From NCBI GenBank assembly GCA_018241685.1, contig JAFEDJ010000027.1, forward strand, positions 1 through 60,984: a DNA stretch of 60,984 bases, given 5' to 3'. This document shows, piece by piece, positions 8,240 through 17,418 of this stretch (position 1 is its first letter; the number at the start of each line of letters is the position of its first letter). The position numbers and the translations under genes are program-made. Source of the stretch: Pseudomonadota bacterium. Its GTDB lineage: Bacteria > Pseudomonadota > Gammaproteobacteria > Burkholderiales > Rhodocyclaceae. The notes under the pieces are model-generated. The model saw only the letters and a program-made list of their open reading frames with translations, was not told where the DNA came from and searched no databases.

Positions 8240-9499
8240 TCAGGCGCTTTCCAGCAGCACCGCCGCGCCTTGCCCGCCGCCAGCGCAGGCCGAGGACACG
8301 CCGTACTGCTGGCCGGCCTCCTGCAGTTCGCGGGCGACGGTGAGGGTCAGGCGCACGCCGGAGGCGCCGAGCGGGTGGCCGATGGCGATGGCGCCGCCAT
8401 GCACGTTGGCCTTGTCCCGGTCCAGCCCCAGTTCCCGCTCGCAGGCCAGGAACTGGGCGCCGAAGGCCTCGTTGATCTCGACGCGGCCGATGTCGCCGAC
8501 GCTGATGCCGGCCTTGGCCGCCGCCGCGCGGATGGCCGGTGCCGGGCCGATACCCATGATCTCCGGCGGCACCGCCACCACCGCACCGCCGACGATGCGG
8601 GCCAGCGGCTTGAGGCCGTGGGCGCGCACCCAGTCGCCGCGGGCGACGATCACCGCTGCCGCGCCATCGACGATGGCCGAGCTGTTGCCACCGGTCTGGA
8701 CGCCGCCGAAGGCCGGCTTGAGCTTGTTGAGGGTTTCGAAGGAGGTCGGGCGCACGTGGCCGTCCCGCTCGAAGCGGGCCAGCCGGTCGGCCAGCTTGAT
8801 GCCGCGGGGCTTGTAGCCTTCCAGTTCCCAGGTGGCGTTCTCGACGGCCGTCACCTCGTCGGCGAACCAGCCGCTCTCCCAGCCGGCGCAGGCGCGGGCG
8901 AAGCTCTGCTCGGCGAAGCGATCCACCTCCTCGCGGCCGATGCCGTAGCGGCGCGCCAGGTTCTCGGCGGTGTCGCCCATGCCGATGCCGGGCGCGGTGT
9001 CCTTGGTGGCTTCCCACAGGAAGTCGCGGAAATCCACCTGGCCCATGCGGAAGCCGGCGCGGTGGGTGTAGGCCGCCACCGGGTTGCGCGACATGGACTC
9101 GGTGCCCACCGCCAGCACCACGCTGGCCTTGCCGAGGGTGATCTGGTCGGCGGCACTCAGGATGGTCTCGAAGCCAGTGCAGCACAGGCGCTGCACCAAC
9201 AGCGCCGGGGCCAGCGGATTGACGCCCGAATACAGCCCGATGTGGCGCGGCAGGAAGTAGGCGTCGAAGCTCGACTGGGCCATGTTGCCGGCGATGATGG
9301 CATTCACCTCGCTGGCCGGGATGCCGCTCTTCGCAAACAGCGCGCGGGCGGCGCAGATGCCCAGATCGGTGGCGGAGGCGTCGCGCAGCGGGCCGGCGTA
9401 GTCGGCGAACGGTGTGCGCTGGCCGGCCACCAGCCAGATGTCGTCGTAGGTGGTGCCGAGGGCGGCCGCTTCGGAGGCGGCGAAAGCGTGGGTGCTCAT
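8240..9499 (-). CDS. Acetyl-CoA C-acyltransferase (thiolase)
   Basis: The 419-residue protein has the complete thiolase set: nucleophilic Cys in [12 protein letters not shown] near residue 110, the Asn/His pair NEAFGAQF and GHPLGASG, and the C-terminal Cys in [10 protein letters not shown]. It would cleave a 3-oxoacyl-CoA to acetyl-CoA plus a shortened acyl-CoA. Its start overlaps the end of the enoyl-CoA hydratase gene by four bases (ATGA), indicating translational coupling. A slightly extended N-terminus (about 20 residues) precedes the usual VAGQRTPF beginning. Confidence 0.92.
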   Translation of the reverse strand: MSTHAFAASEAAALGTTYDDIWLVAGQRTPFADYAGPLRDASATDLGICAARALFAKSGIPASEVNAIIAGNMAQSSFDAYFLPRHIGLYSGVNPLAPALLVQRLCCTGFETILSAADQITLGKASVVLAVGTESMSRNPVAAYTHRAGFRMGQVDFRDFLWEATKDTAPGIGMGDTAENLARRYGIGREEVDRFAEQSFARACAGWESGWFADEVTAVENATWELEGYKPRGIKLADRLARFERDGHVRPTSFETLNKLKPAFGGVQTGGNSSAIVDGAAAVIVARGDWVRAHGLKPLARIVGGAVVAVPPEIMGIGPAPAIRAAAAKAGISVGDIGRVEINEAFGAQFLACERELGLDRDKANVHGGAIAIGHPLGASGVRLTLTVARELQEAGQQYGVSSACAGGGQGAAVLLESA

Positions 9500-10266
9500 G
9501 TGCGGGGTCCTTGTCCTTTGCGCTGGAGGAATTCGCCGATGCGGCCGGCCACTTCGGGGCTGGTTTGCGTGAGTGCGGCGGTGAGGGATTCGACGAAGAA
9601 GCCGTCGTCGGTAGCCATGTTGTCGATGCGGGCGATGGCCGAGCACATCGCCCAGTTGGCCATCGGGGCGTTCTCGGCGACGCGGGCGGCGAGCTGCTGG
9701 GCCTTGGCCAGCGCCTCGCCCTTGCCCACCACGTAGTGGGACAGGCCCAGACGCTGGCCCTCCTCCGCGTCGAGGATGCGGCCGGTCAGCATCATTTCGC
9801 ACATGCGGCCCGGCCCGATGATCTTGGCCACGCGCACCGACGCGCCGCCGCCGACGAAGATGCCGTGGCGGCCTTCGGGCAGCTGGTAGATCGTGGTCGG
9901 CTCGGCGACGCGGATATGCGTCGCGGTCGCCAGCTCCAGCCCGCCGCCGATCACCGCCCCGTGCAGCGCGGCGATCACCGGGATGCCGCCGTGCTGGATG
10001 CGGTGGAAGATGCGGTGCCACCACTGGGAGTGCTGCATCACACCGAAGGGCTCCCGGTGCTGGTGCTCGGAAAGGTCGAGGCCGGCGCAGAAGTGGTCGC
10101 CCTCCCCAGCCAGGATGATCGCCCGGGTACCTTCGGGTGTCGCCGTCAGGGCTTCATCCAGCGCCCGCAGCAGGCGGTCGGACACCGCGTTGCGCTTGGC
10201 CGGCCGGGCCAGGGTGATCGTGTAGATGACGCCATCCTGCGACGTCTTGACGAGTTGTTCACTCAT
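9496..10266 (-). CDS. Enoyl-CoA hydratase/isomerase
   Basis: This 256-residue crotonase-fold protein shows the oxyanion-hole segments HFCAGLDLSEH (about residues 58-68) and AVIGGGLELA (about 106-115), then YQLPEGRHGIFVGGGASVR, where hydratases place the second catalytic acid. It would hydrate a 2-enoyl-CoA, or act as a related lyase on a hydroxycinnamoyl-CoA. Presence of both a dehydrogenase and a thiolase favours the beta-oxidative hydratase reading over a retro-aldol feruloyl-CoA lyase. The gene lies 40 bases after the ligase and overlaps the thiolase by four bases. Confidence 0.88.
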   Translation of the reverse strand: MSEQLVKTSQDGVIYTITLARPAKRNAVSDRLLRALDEALTATPEGTRAIILAGEGDHFCAGLDLSEHQHREPFGVMQHSQWWHRIFHRIQHGGIPVIAALHGAVIGGGLELATATHIRVAEPTTIYQLPEGRHGIFVGGGASVRVAKIIGPGRMCEMMLTGRILDAEEGQRLGLSHYVVGKGEALAKAQQLAARVAENAPMANWAMCSAIARIDNMATDDGFFVESLTAALTQTSPEVAGRIGEFLQRKGQGPRT

Positions 10267-10306
10267 TGCTGTTTCCTTTTGTCGTTCTTGTCCGTCTTGT
10301 CGCGGC

Positions 10307-12181
10307 CTACACCGCGCCGTGCACCGTGATGACGGTCTTGTCAGGCACGTCGGCGTACAGGTAGGCCACCAGGTCGGCGCGGCGGTTGAGCACCGCACGC
10401 TGGTTGATGTAGCCCTTGTCGGTGATCTCGCCGGCCTCCACCGACGGCGGTTCGGCAACGAGCAGCGCCCGCGCCGGATAGGTTGAGGTGCCGCCGCCCA
10501 GGTTCTTCATCATCGCCATGCCCTGGCGCACGCGGGACAGCACCGCCGGGTTGGTGAGCACCTGCTCCACCGGAGCGTCCGGCGGCAGGCTCGGGCACAG
10601 GGTCCGGCACTCGGGGATGTTCGGGAAAACCAGGAAGCCGATCTCGTCCCGGTCGTGGCCGGTGACGACGATGTCCTGGGCCACCGGCTTCAGCGCGTCG
10701 ATGCCGGCCACCCGCAGGGAACCCACGTGCACCCAGGTGCCGGTGAGGAGCTTGAAGTCCTCACCGACGCGGCCGTCGAAGACCAGCCCGAGGGCCGGGC
10801 GCACCACATCGACGAACTCCACCGCGTCACCGATCATGTAGTAGCCCTCGTCGTCGAAGGCCTTGGCGGTGACGTCCGGCTGGCGCCAGTAGCCGGGGAA
10901 GACGTTGGGGCCCTTGACCCGCACCTCCATCTTGTCGGCGGCGGGCACCAGCTTCAGCGCGGTGCCCGGCACCGGCACACCGATCACACCGGAGCGCACC
11001 GCGCGGAAGTGGCAGTCGGTGGCCATCGGCCCGGTCTCGGTGGCGCCCCACGAAGACACCATCAGGATGCGCTTGCCGGTGGATTCCTCCGACAGGTCTT
11101 CCAGCGCGCTCCACAAGTGGTTGGGCAGCGCCGCGCCGGCGTAGAAGATGAACTTCAGGCGGCGGAAGAAGTTGTCGCGCAGCGTCTTGTCCTCGCGCAG
11201 CAGCGGCACCAGCATGTCGTAGGCGCGCGGCACGTTGAAGTACACCGTCGGCGAGACTTCCTTCAGGTTGGCGACGGTCCTGGCGATCTGGGCCGGCGTC
11301 GGCTTGCCCTCGTCGATATAGAGCGAGCCGCCCCAGCGCAGCACCATGTTGAAGTTGTGGTTGCTGCCGAAGGTGTGGCTCCACGGCAGCCACTCCATCA
11401 GCACCGGCGGCTCCTCGGCCAGCACCGGCCACATCAGCTCCTTGGCCTTCTGGTTGGAGCACATCATGCGCTGGGTGTTGATGACCGCCTTCGGCGTGCC
11501 GACCGAGCCGGAGGTGAACAGGAACTTGCCGATGGTGTCCGGCGTGATGCGTGCGAAGGCCGACAGCACCGCCGCCTCGTTGGCCTCCCCTTCCAGTTCG
11601 GCAAAGGGAAGCGTGCCGTCCGCCCGCGCGCTGCCGCCGCCGGCCACCACCACGCCGTTGTGCAGGTGGCGGATCGCCTCGATGGCCGGCAGGAAGCGCT
11701 CCACCGGATCGGCATAGATCACGCCGGGGCGCAGCAGCTCGATGTTGCCCTTGAGCTTGGCGTGGTCCTTCGACAACAGCGAGTTGCCGGACGAGATCGC
11801 GCAGGACGGCACGCCAATGTGCATCGCGGCAAGCATCAGCAGCGCGTGCTCGATGGAGTTGTCCGACAGCATCACCACCGGCCGCTCCGGCGACAGGTTC
11901 TGGCCGAGCAGCCAGCTGGCGATGCGGACCACGCGCTGGCGCGCCTCGCCGTAGCTCACCTCGATCCACGCCCCGTCCGCGCCGCGCTGGGCCAGGAACA
12001 TCCGCTCCGGCGTGACGCGGGCCCAGTGCTCCAACCACTCGCCGACGCAGCGCGCGTAGGTGTCGGGCAGCGGGATACCGGAGCGCAGGATGCGGGTGCC
12101 GTCGGCGCGGGCCTCGATCAGCACCAGCGGCTCGGTGAACATCGGCCGGCTGAGTTCGGTGATTTCATTGAGCATGTTCAT
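10307..12181 (-). CDS. Feruloyl-CoA synthase-like aryl-acid CoA ligase
   Basis: This 624-residue adenylate-forming enzyme has the phosphate loop FTSGSVGTPKAV (about residue 230), the GATETGP motif, IGDAVEF, and the segment GRVGEDFKLLTGTWV, which is characteristic of feruloyl-CoA synthases. It activates an aromatic acid with ATP and CoA. Together with hydratase, dehydrogenase and thiolase it would feed a CoA-dependent side-chain beta-oxidation of phenylpropanoid-type acids. The start at 12181 (MNMLNEITELSR) follows AAGGATGGGGCG and lies 10 bases after the transport binding-protein stop, so import and activation are probably co-expressed. Confidence 0.88.
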   Translation of the reverse strand: MNMLNEITELSRPMFTEPLVLIEARADGTRILRSGIPLPDTYARCVGEWLEHWARVTPERMFLAQRGADGAWIEVSYGEARQRVVRIASWLLGQNLSPERPVVMLSDNSIEHALLMLAAMHIGVPSCAISSGNSLLSKDHAKLKGNIELLRPGVIYADPVERFLPAIEAIRHLHNGVVVAGGGSARADGTLPFAELEGEANEAAVLSAFARITPDTIGKFLFTSGSVGTPKAVINTQRMMCSNQKAKELMWPVLAEEPPVLMEWLPWSHTFGSNHNFNMVLRWGGSLYIDEGKPTPAQIARTVANLKEVSPTVYFNVPRAYDMLVPLLREDKTLRDNFFRRLKFIFYAGAALPNHLWSALEDLSEESTGKRILMVSSWGATETGPMATDCHFRAVRSGVIGVPVPGTALKLVPAADKMEVRVKGPNVFPGYWRQPDVTAKAFDDEGYYMIGDAVEFVDVVRPALGLVFDGRVGEDFKLLTGTWVHVGSLRVAGIDALKPVAQDIVVTGHDRDEIGFLVFPNIPECRTLCPSLPPDAPVEQVLTNPAVLSRVRQGMAMMKNLGGGTSTYPARALLVAEPPSVEAGEITDKGYINQRAVLNRRADLVAYLYADVPDKTVITVHGAV

Positions 12182-12191
12182 CGCCCCATCC

Positions 12192-13334
12192 TTACTTGGT
12201 GAGCAGCGTATAGGCGCCGCCGACCACATGGATCAGCACCCGGCCGCGCTGGTCGAGGCCGAAGTGGTCGGTCGGGCTCATGTTGTAAACGCCGTGGGTG
12301 GCGACCACCTCCTTGTTGCTCTCCAGCGCGTCGCGCAGGGCCTTGCGGAATTCCGGCGTGCCGGGCTTGGCCTTCTTGAGGGCCACCGGCACCGCCGCCT
12401 CGATCAGGCGGTAGGCATCGAAAGCATGGCCGGCGAAGGACACGAAACTGCCGGCGCCGTACTTCTCCTCGTACTTCTGTACGAACTCGATGCCGAGCTT
12501 CTTGGACGGATGGCTGTCGGGAATCTGCTTGGCGGCGACCACCGGGCCGACCGGCATGATCACGCCTTCGGCGGCCTTGCCGGCAACGTTGAGGAAGGTC
12601 TGGTTCACCGCCGCGTGGGTCTGGTAGATCTGGCCCTTGTAACCGCGCTCCACGAGCGCCGTCTGCGGCAGCGCCGCCGGGCTACCGGAGGCGGCGACGA
12701 GCACCGCGTCGGGCCGCGCCGACACCAGCTTGAGCACCTGGCCGCTGACCGAGGTGTCGTTGCGGGCGTAGCGCTCGACCGCCGCCAGCTTGATGCCGGC
12801 CTGGGCCAGCAGCGGCGTGACGACGTTGAGCCAGTCTTCGCCATACACGTCGGAGAAGCCGATGAAGCCGACGCTCTTCACGCCACGGGCCTTCATGTTG
12901 TCCACCAGCGCACCGGCCATCAATGCGTTGTTCTGCGGCGTGCGGAAGACCCAGGCGTTCTTGTCGGCCGGCACATTGACCGGCGAGATGGCGATCTGCG
13001 GCGTCTTGCTCTCGAAGGCCACCTCGGCGATGGCCACCGAGGCCGGCGTGCTGGCCGAGCCGACCAGCACGTCCACCTTGTCCTCGGACACCAGCTTGCG
13101 GGCGTTCTTCGACGCGGCCGACGGGTCGGTGGCGTCGTCGAGGACGATGTACTTCACGTTCTCGCCGGCGATCTTGGTCGGCAGGATCGCGAAGACGTTC
13201 TTCTCCGGAATGCCGAGGGACGCCGCCGGCCCGGTGGAAGACAGGGAGACGCCGACGGTGATGTCGGCCAGCGCGGCCTGGCTGGCCAGCAGCGCGGCAC
13301 CGGAAAACACGACGGCGAGTTTCTTCATCCTCAT
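12192..13334 (-). CDS. ABC importer substrate-binding protein (LivJ-type)
   Basis: This 380-residue periplasmic protein has a signal peptide (MRMKK, hydrophobic core, cleavage near AALADITVG) and a type I binding fold of the branched-chain amino-acid family (GVSLSSTGPAASLG, DDATDPSAASKNARKL, VGFIGFSDVYGEDW). In aromatic degraders this family often binds aromatic acids; the adjacent aryl-CoA ligase supports that here. An AAGGAG lies five bases before the ATG. The 108-base gap upstream contains a GC hairpin (CGCCCC-TTTGTT-GGGGCG, 13356-13373), which could stabilise the mRNA of this normally abundant component. Confidence 0.9.
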   Translation of the reverse strand: MRMKKLAVVFSGAALLASQAALADITVGVSLSSTGPAASLGIPEKNVFAILPTKIAGENVKYIVLDDATDPSAASKNARKLVSEDKVDVLVGSASTPASVAIAEVAFESKTPQIAISPVNVPADKNAWVFRTPQNNALMAGALVDNMKARGVKSVGFIGFSDVYGEDWLNVVTPLLAQAGIKLAAVERYARNDTSVSGQVLKLVSARPDAVLVAASGSPAALPQTALVERGYKGQIYQTHAAVNQTFLNVAGKAAEGVIMPVGPVVAAKQIPDSHPSKKLGIEFVQKYEEKYGAGSFVSFAGHAFDAYRLIEAAVPVALKKAKPGTPEFRKALRDALESNKEVVATHGVYNMSPTDHFGLDQRGRVLIHVVGGAYTLLTK

Positions 13335-13442
13335 TGTTGCTCCTTTGGTCTCATGCGCCCCTTTGTTGGGGCGTGGTTTTTGAATGAGCGGGTCTTGCTG
13401 CCCGGCTTCGTTCTGGTTTGCTGTTGTCCTTTTACTTGCTGG

Positions 13443-14201
13443 TCACGTCGCCAGCATGTCCTGGTGCTTGCCGCCGAGGCCCAGGTAGGCCTCGATGACT
13501 CGCGGGTCGTCACGCAGCTGGTCGGCCGGGCCTTCCATCGCCACCGCGCCGGTTTCCAGCACGTAGGCGTAGTCGGCCACCGCCAGCGCGGCGCGGGCGT
13601 TCTGCTCGACGAGCAGGATCGACACGCCGCGGCGGCGCAGCTCGGCGATGATGCGGAAGATCTCGCGGGTGATCAGCGGCGCCAGCCCCAGGCTCGGCTC
13701 GTCGAGCATCAGCAGCTTGGGCTTGGCCATCAGCGCGCGGCCCACCGCCAGCATCTGCCGCTCGCCGCCGGACAGCGTGCCGGCGGCCTGGCTGCGGCGC
13801 TCCTTGAGGCGCGGGAAGAGGCCGAAGACCTCTTCCATGGTGTCCCGGTATTTGCGGTCGCCGCTGCGGTAGCGGTGGAAGGCGCCCAGCTCCAGGTTGT
13901 CCTCCACGCTCATCTCGCCGAAAAGCTCGCGCTTCTCGGGCACCAGGCTCATGCCGCCGGCCACCAGGCGCTCCACGTCGGGCGCCACTTCCAGCTGGCC
14001 GTCGAAGCGCACCTGGCCCTTCGATTCGAGCAGGCCGATGATCGCCGACAACATCGTCGTCTTGCCGGCGCCATTGGGCCCGATCACCGTGACGATCTGC
14101 CCTTCGCCAACGCGCAGGCTGGCGTTGGTGAGCGCTTCGACCTTGCCGTAGGCCACGCACAGCTTGCTGACTTCCAGCACATTGCGGGTCGTCATGTTCA
14201 T
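13443..14201 (-). CDS. ABC importer ATP-binding protein (LivF-type)
   Basis: The 252-residue ATPase has Walker A GPNGAGKTT, signature LSGGERQML, Walker B LLMLDEPSLGLAP and the H-loop region replaced by the VEQNARAALA segment typical of LivF. It powers the branched-chain-type importer together with the LivG domain of the preceding gene. Its ATG overlaps the previous stop by one base (TGATG), so translation is coupled. MNMTTR and MTTR starts are both possible; the first is used because of the overlap. Confidence 0.92.
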   Translation of the reverse strand: MNMTTRNVLEVSKLCVAYGKVEALTNASLRVGEGQIVTVIGPNGAGKTTMLSAIIGLLESKGQVRFDGQLEVAPDVERLVAGGMSLVPEKRELFGEMSVEDNLELGAFHRYRSGDRKYRDTMEEVFGLFPRLKERRSQAAGTLSGGERQMLAVGRALMAKPKLLMLDEPSLGLAPLITREIFRIIAELRRRGVSILLVEQNARAALAVADYAYVLETGAVAMEGPADQLRDDPRVIEAYLGLGGKHQDMLAT

Positions 14202-16054
14202 CACTCCACTCCCCCCAGGTAGGCTTCCAGTACGCGCGGGTTCTGCTGAACCTCGTCGGGCAGGCCTTCGGCGATCTTCTGGCCGAACTCCATCACCACC
14301 ACGCGATCCACCAGCCCCATCACGAAGTCCATGTCGTGTTCCACCAGCAGGATCGCCATGCCTTCGCCGCGCAGCTTGACCAGCAGCTCGCCGAGGGCCT
14401 GCTTCTCTTTCAGGCGCAAGCCGGCGGCTGGCTCGTCGAGCAGCAGCAGGCAGGGGTCGGAAGCCAGCGCCCGGGCGATCTCGAGGATGCGCTGCTGGCC
14501 GAGGGCCAGGCTGCCGGCTTCGGCGTGCATGAATTCGCCGAGGCCGACGCGCTCGATCTGGTAGGCGGCCTCGCGCAGCAGGCGGGCCTCCTCGTCCCGG
14601 TCCAGGCGCCAGGCGGCCGGCAGCACGCCGCGGCTGCCGCGCAGGTGGGCGCCGAGGGCGACGTTCTCCAGCACCGTCATCCGCGGCAACAGGCGTACGT
14701 GCTGGAAGCTGCGGCTCATGCCGAGGCGGGCGATCTCCCGCGAGCCGTGGCCGGCGATGGACTTGCCGCGGAACAGCACCTCGCCGGAGGTCGGCGTATC
14801 GACGCCGGACAGCTGGTTGAACATGGTGCTCTTGCCGGCGCCGTTGGGGCCGATCAGCGCCAGGATCTCGCCGGCCTTCACGTGCAGGTTCATGTCGTTG
14901 TTGGCAACGAGGCCGCCGAAGCGCCGGGTCACATTCTTCGCTTCGAGGATCACCTCGCCGGCGGTCGGCATGGCCTTGCGCGGCAGCGGCTCGGCGGCGG
15001 CATCCACGTGGCGCACCGTGCCACGGCTCGGCGCCAGGCGGGCGATCAGCGGCCACAGGCCTTCCCGCGCCCGCTGCAAGAGCACCACCATCAGCAGGCC
15101 GAAGATGATCGTCTCGAAGTTGCCGGACGCGCCGAGCAGACTCGGCAGCCAGTCCTGCAGCCACTGCTTGAGCAGGGTGATCACGCCGGCGCCGACGATG
15201 GCGCCCCACACCTGCCCCGCCCCACCGACCACCGCCATGAACAGGTACTCGATGCCCACATGCACGCCGAAGGGCGACGGATTGACGAAGCGCTGCAGGT
15301 GGGCGTACAGCCAGCCGGACGCGGCAGCGTGCAGCGCGGCGATGACGAAGATGATCATCCGCGAGCGGGAGGTATTCACGCCCATCGCCTCGGCCATCAC
15401 CATGCCGCCCTTCAACGCGCGGATCGCCCGCCCTTCGCGGGAATCCAGCAGGTTGCGGGTGGTCAGCACAGCCACCAGCAGGAAGGCCCAGATCAGGTAG
15501 AACAACTCGCGGCCCTCGTCCAGCTCCCACCCGAACAGGCTGATCGGCGGGATGCCGGTGAGGCCGGTGTGGCCGCCCAGGGTGTCCATGGTGCCGAACA
15601 GGAAGTACAGGCTCATGCCCCAGGCGATGGTGCCGAGCGGCAAGTAGTGGCCCGACAGGCGCAGCGTCAGGGAGCCGAGGACCAGCGCCACGGTGGCGGT
15701 GAGCAGCAGGCCGACCACCAGCGCGGCCCACGGTGAGGCCGCCCAGGCCAGCCAGGCCGGCAGATCCGGGCTGGTGGTGAGCACCGCCGTGGTGTAGGCA
15801 CCGAGGCCGACGAAGGCCGCTTGGCCGAAGCTGGTCAGCCCGCCGACGCCGGTCAGCAGCACCAGGCCGAGGGCCACCATCGCTGCCAGGCCGATGTAGT
15901 TGAGCAGCGTCACGTAGAACTCGGGCAGCACCGCCGGCGCCACCGCCAGCAGGGCCAGCAGCGCGAGCGGCAGGCTGAGGGCGAAACGGGTGGCCGGGGC
16001 CGAGCCGGCGGTGGGCAGCAACGTCACGGCTGCGTTGCGGATGGGGGCGTTCAT
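14201..16054 (-). CDS. Fused permease and ATP-binding protein (LivM-LivG)
   Basis: The 617-residue protein joins two importer parts. Residues about 25-345 form a LivM permease with eight to ten membrane segments (GVGGLTSFGQAAFVGLGAY is the family hallmark). After a linker, residues about 365-617 form a LivG ATPase with Walker A GPNGAGKSTMFN, an unusual signature LALGQQRILEIARAL, Walker B LLLLDEPAAGL and VEHDMDFVMGL. Such fusions are known among betaproteobacteria. It overlaps livH upstream by four bases (ATGA) and livF downstream by one. Confidence 0.92.
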   Translation of the reverse strand: MNAPIRNAAVTLLPTAGSAPATRFALSLPLALLALLAVAPAVLPEFYVTLLNYIGLAAMVALGLVLLTGVGGLTSFGQAAFVGLGAYTTAVLTTSPDLPAWLAWAASPWAALVVGLLLTATVALVLGSLTLRLSGHYLPLGTIAWGMSLYFLFGTMDTLGGHTGLTGIPPISLFGWELDEGRELFYLIWAFLLVAVLTTRNLLDSREGRAIRALKGGMVMAEAMGVNTSRSRMIIFVIAALHAAASGWLYAHLQRFVNPSPFGVHVGIEYLFMAVVGGAGQVWGAIVGAGVITLLKQWLQDWLPSLLGASGNFETIIFGLLMVVLLQRAREGLWPLIARLAPSRGTVRHVDAAAEPLPRKAMPTAGEVILEAKNVTRRFGGLVANNDMNLHVKAGEILALIGPNGAGKSTMFNQLSGVDTPTSGEVLFRGKSIAGHGSREIARLGMSRSFQHVRLLPRMTVLENVALGAHLRGSRGVLPAAWRLDRDEEARLLREAAYQIERVGLGEFMHAEAGSLALGQQRILEIARALASDPCLLLLDEPAAGLRLKEKQALGELLVKLRGEGMAILLVEHDMDFVMGLVDRVVVMEFGQKIAEGLPDEVQQNPRVLEAYLGGVE

Positions 16055-17085
16055 TCTTCTTCCTCCACGTGGTGGCTGGTGAAGGAGCGCCACATCAGCA
16101 CCGGGATGATCAGCGTGAAAACGAAGACTTCCTTGTAGGCGCTGGCCCAGAAGGACGAGAAGGACTCCAGCACGCCGACCAGCAGCGCACCGGCGGCGGC
16201 GATGGGATAGCTGGCGAGGCCGCCGACGATGGCCGCGACGAAGCCCTTGAGCCCGATCAGGAAGCCGGTGTCGTAGTAGATGGTGGTCAGCGGCGCGATC
16301 AGGATGCCCGACAGCACGCCGATGAAAGCCGCCAGCAGGAAGGTGAGCTTCCCTGCGAAGACCGGCGAGAAGCCCATCAGGCGCGCGCCGTTGCGGTTGA
16401 TGGCGGTGGCGCGCAGGGCCTTGCCGTACAGACTGCGCTCGAAGAACAGCCACAGCCCGCCGATCAGCGCCGCCGACACGGCGACCACCCACACCTGCTG
16501 TCCGCTGACAGTCAGGCTACCCAACGCAAACTGGGCATCGGAGAAGGCCGATGTGCGCGCCCCTTCGGCGCCGAAGAACAGCAGGCCGAGGCCGACCATC
16601 GCCACGTGGATCGCCACCGAGACGATCAGCAGGATCAGCACCGGCGCTTCCGCCACCGGCTGATAGGCGAGCCGATACACCAGCGGCCCCAGCGGCACGA
16701 GGATCGCCAGTGTGAGCACCGACTGCACGAGTACCGACTGACTGGCCGGCAGCGCGTACATCAGCGCGGCCAGTGTCAGCGGGTAGCCGAGACACCAAGC
16801 GAAGCTGGCTGCCAGCCCCGCCCGGCTGCCGCCGCGCAGCGCCTTCCACGCATCCAGCCCGGCAGCCAGCGCGCCGAGGACGACCAGCAGCCACAGGGTG
16901 GCGGGCACCTTGCCCTGCTGCAGCATGGCCATGGTGAGCGCCCCGTAGGCCACGTACTCGCCCTGGGGAATGAAGATGACGCGGGTCACGGCGAACACCA
17001 GTACCAGCGCCAGGGCCAGCAGCGCGTACACCGCGCCGGAGGTAATGCCGTCCTGAGTCAGGATCAGCGCAATATCCAGTTCCAT
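16051..17085 (-). CDS. ABC importer permease (LivH-type)
   Basis: This 344-residue membrane protein has about eight hydrophobic segments and the LivH features DGITSGAVYALLALALVLVFAV at the start and NRNGARLMGFSP in the cytoplasmic loop. The region about residues 60-120 is longer than in E. coli LivH. It is the first gene of the minus-strand catabolic unit, preceded by GGAGG at a good distance from ATG 17085. A further 34 codons are open upstream but contain charged, non-membrane residues and would be an atypical beginning. Confidence 0.9.
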   Translation of the reverse strand: MELDIALILTQDGITSGAVYALLALALVLVFAVTRVIFIPQGEYVAYGALTMAMLQQGKVPATLWLLVVLGALAAGLDAWKALRGGSRAGLAASFAWCLGYPLTLAALMYALPASQSVLVQSVLTLAILVPLGPLVYRLAYQPVAEAPVLILLIVSVAIHVAMVGLGLLFFGAEGARTSAFSDAQFALGSLTVSGQQVWVVAVSAALIGGLWLFFERSLYGKALRATAINRNGARLMGFSPVFAGKLTFLLAAFIGVLSGILIAPLTTIYYDTGFLIGLKGFVAAIVGGLASYPIAAAGALLVGVLESFSSFWASAYKEVFVFTLIIPVLMWRSFTSHHVEEEE

Positions 17086-17283
17086 CAAAGCCTCCCCGAC
17101 CTGCCGGCGCCGCGGATCATGCCGCGCCACGCCCAAACCCGCAGGGGAACCGATGAAACCGGAGCTTGAGAGCTCGGTCTCGGGCACATCTGTTGTCTCC
17201 TCACATTCCTGTAAGTGGAACCGGACGGCGGCTTGTGTCGCTCTTTTCCGGTAGGCGCTGCCTTATGCCTGCAGCGTGATGCC

Positions 17284-17312
17284 ACTCTATCGTTCACTAA
17301 CTACCCTGTCAA
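17284..17312 (-). promoter_or_regulatory. Probable sigma-70 promoter of the aromatic-acid import/beta-oxidation unit
   Basis: On the minus strand TTGACA (17312-17307) is followed after exactly 17 bases by TAGAGT (17289-17284), a perfect -35 and a 4 of 6 -10 box. Transcription would start near 17277, leaving a leader of about 190 bases before livH. The whole gap between livH and the divergent TetR gene (17086-17418, 333 bases) holds this promoter and the palindrome just upstream of it; no further gene is seen there. Confidence 0.6.
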
Positions 17313-17321
17313 ACACTTGGA

Positions 17322-17335
17322 TAACTAATTAGTTA
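17322..17335. promoter_or_regulatory. Palindromic operator candidate between livH and the TetR gene
   Basis: TAACTAATTAGTTA is a perfect 14-base palindrome nine bases upstream of the -35 box. A related element ACTAACTA (17296-17303) lies 28 bases away inside the -35/-10 spacer, matching ACTAATTA (17324-17331) at 7 of 8 positions. The AT-rich symmetry and the placement across the promoter are what a TetR-family repressor site would look like; the adjacent divergent TetR gene is the natural binder. Confidence 0.55.
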
Positions 17336-17418
17336 AAATTTCGGTGACGGGTAAATCGGCCCGCGGCAGGGCCGCCGGCGGCTGGTTTAGACTGACGGGG
17401 ACAGGAAAGGCAGGACAC

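Noticed and set aside
9496..10266. Feruloyl-CoA hydratase/lyase (vanillin-forming) reading of the crotonase
   Set aside because: The cluster also contains a 3-hydroxyacyl-CoA dehydrogenase and thiolase and no vanillin dehydrogenase, which favours beta-oxidation. It is not excluded by sequence alone.
12060..14222. Long plus-strand open frame opposite the importer genes
   Set aside because: Low-complexity His/Arg/Gln-rich translation, opposite genes with intact Walker and signal-peptide features.
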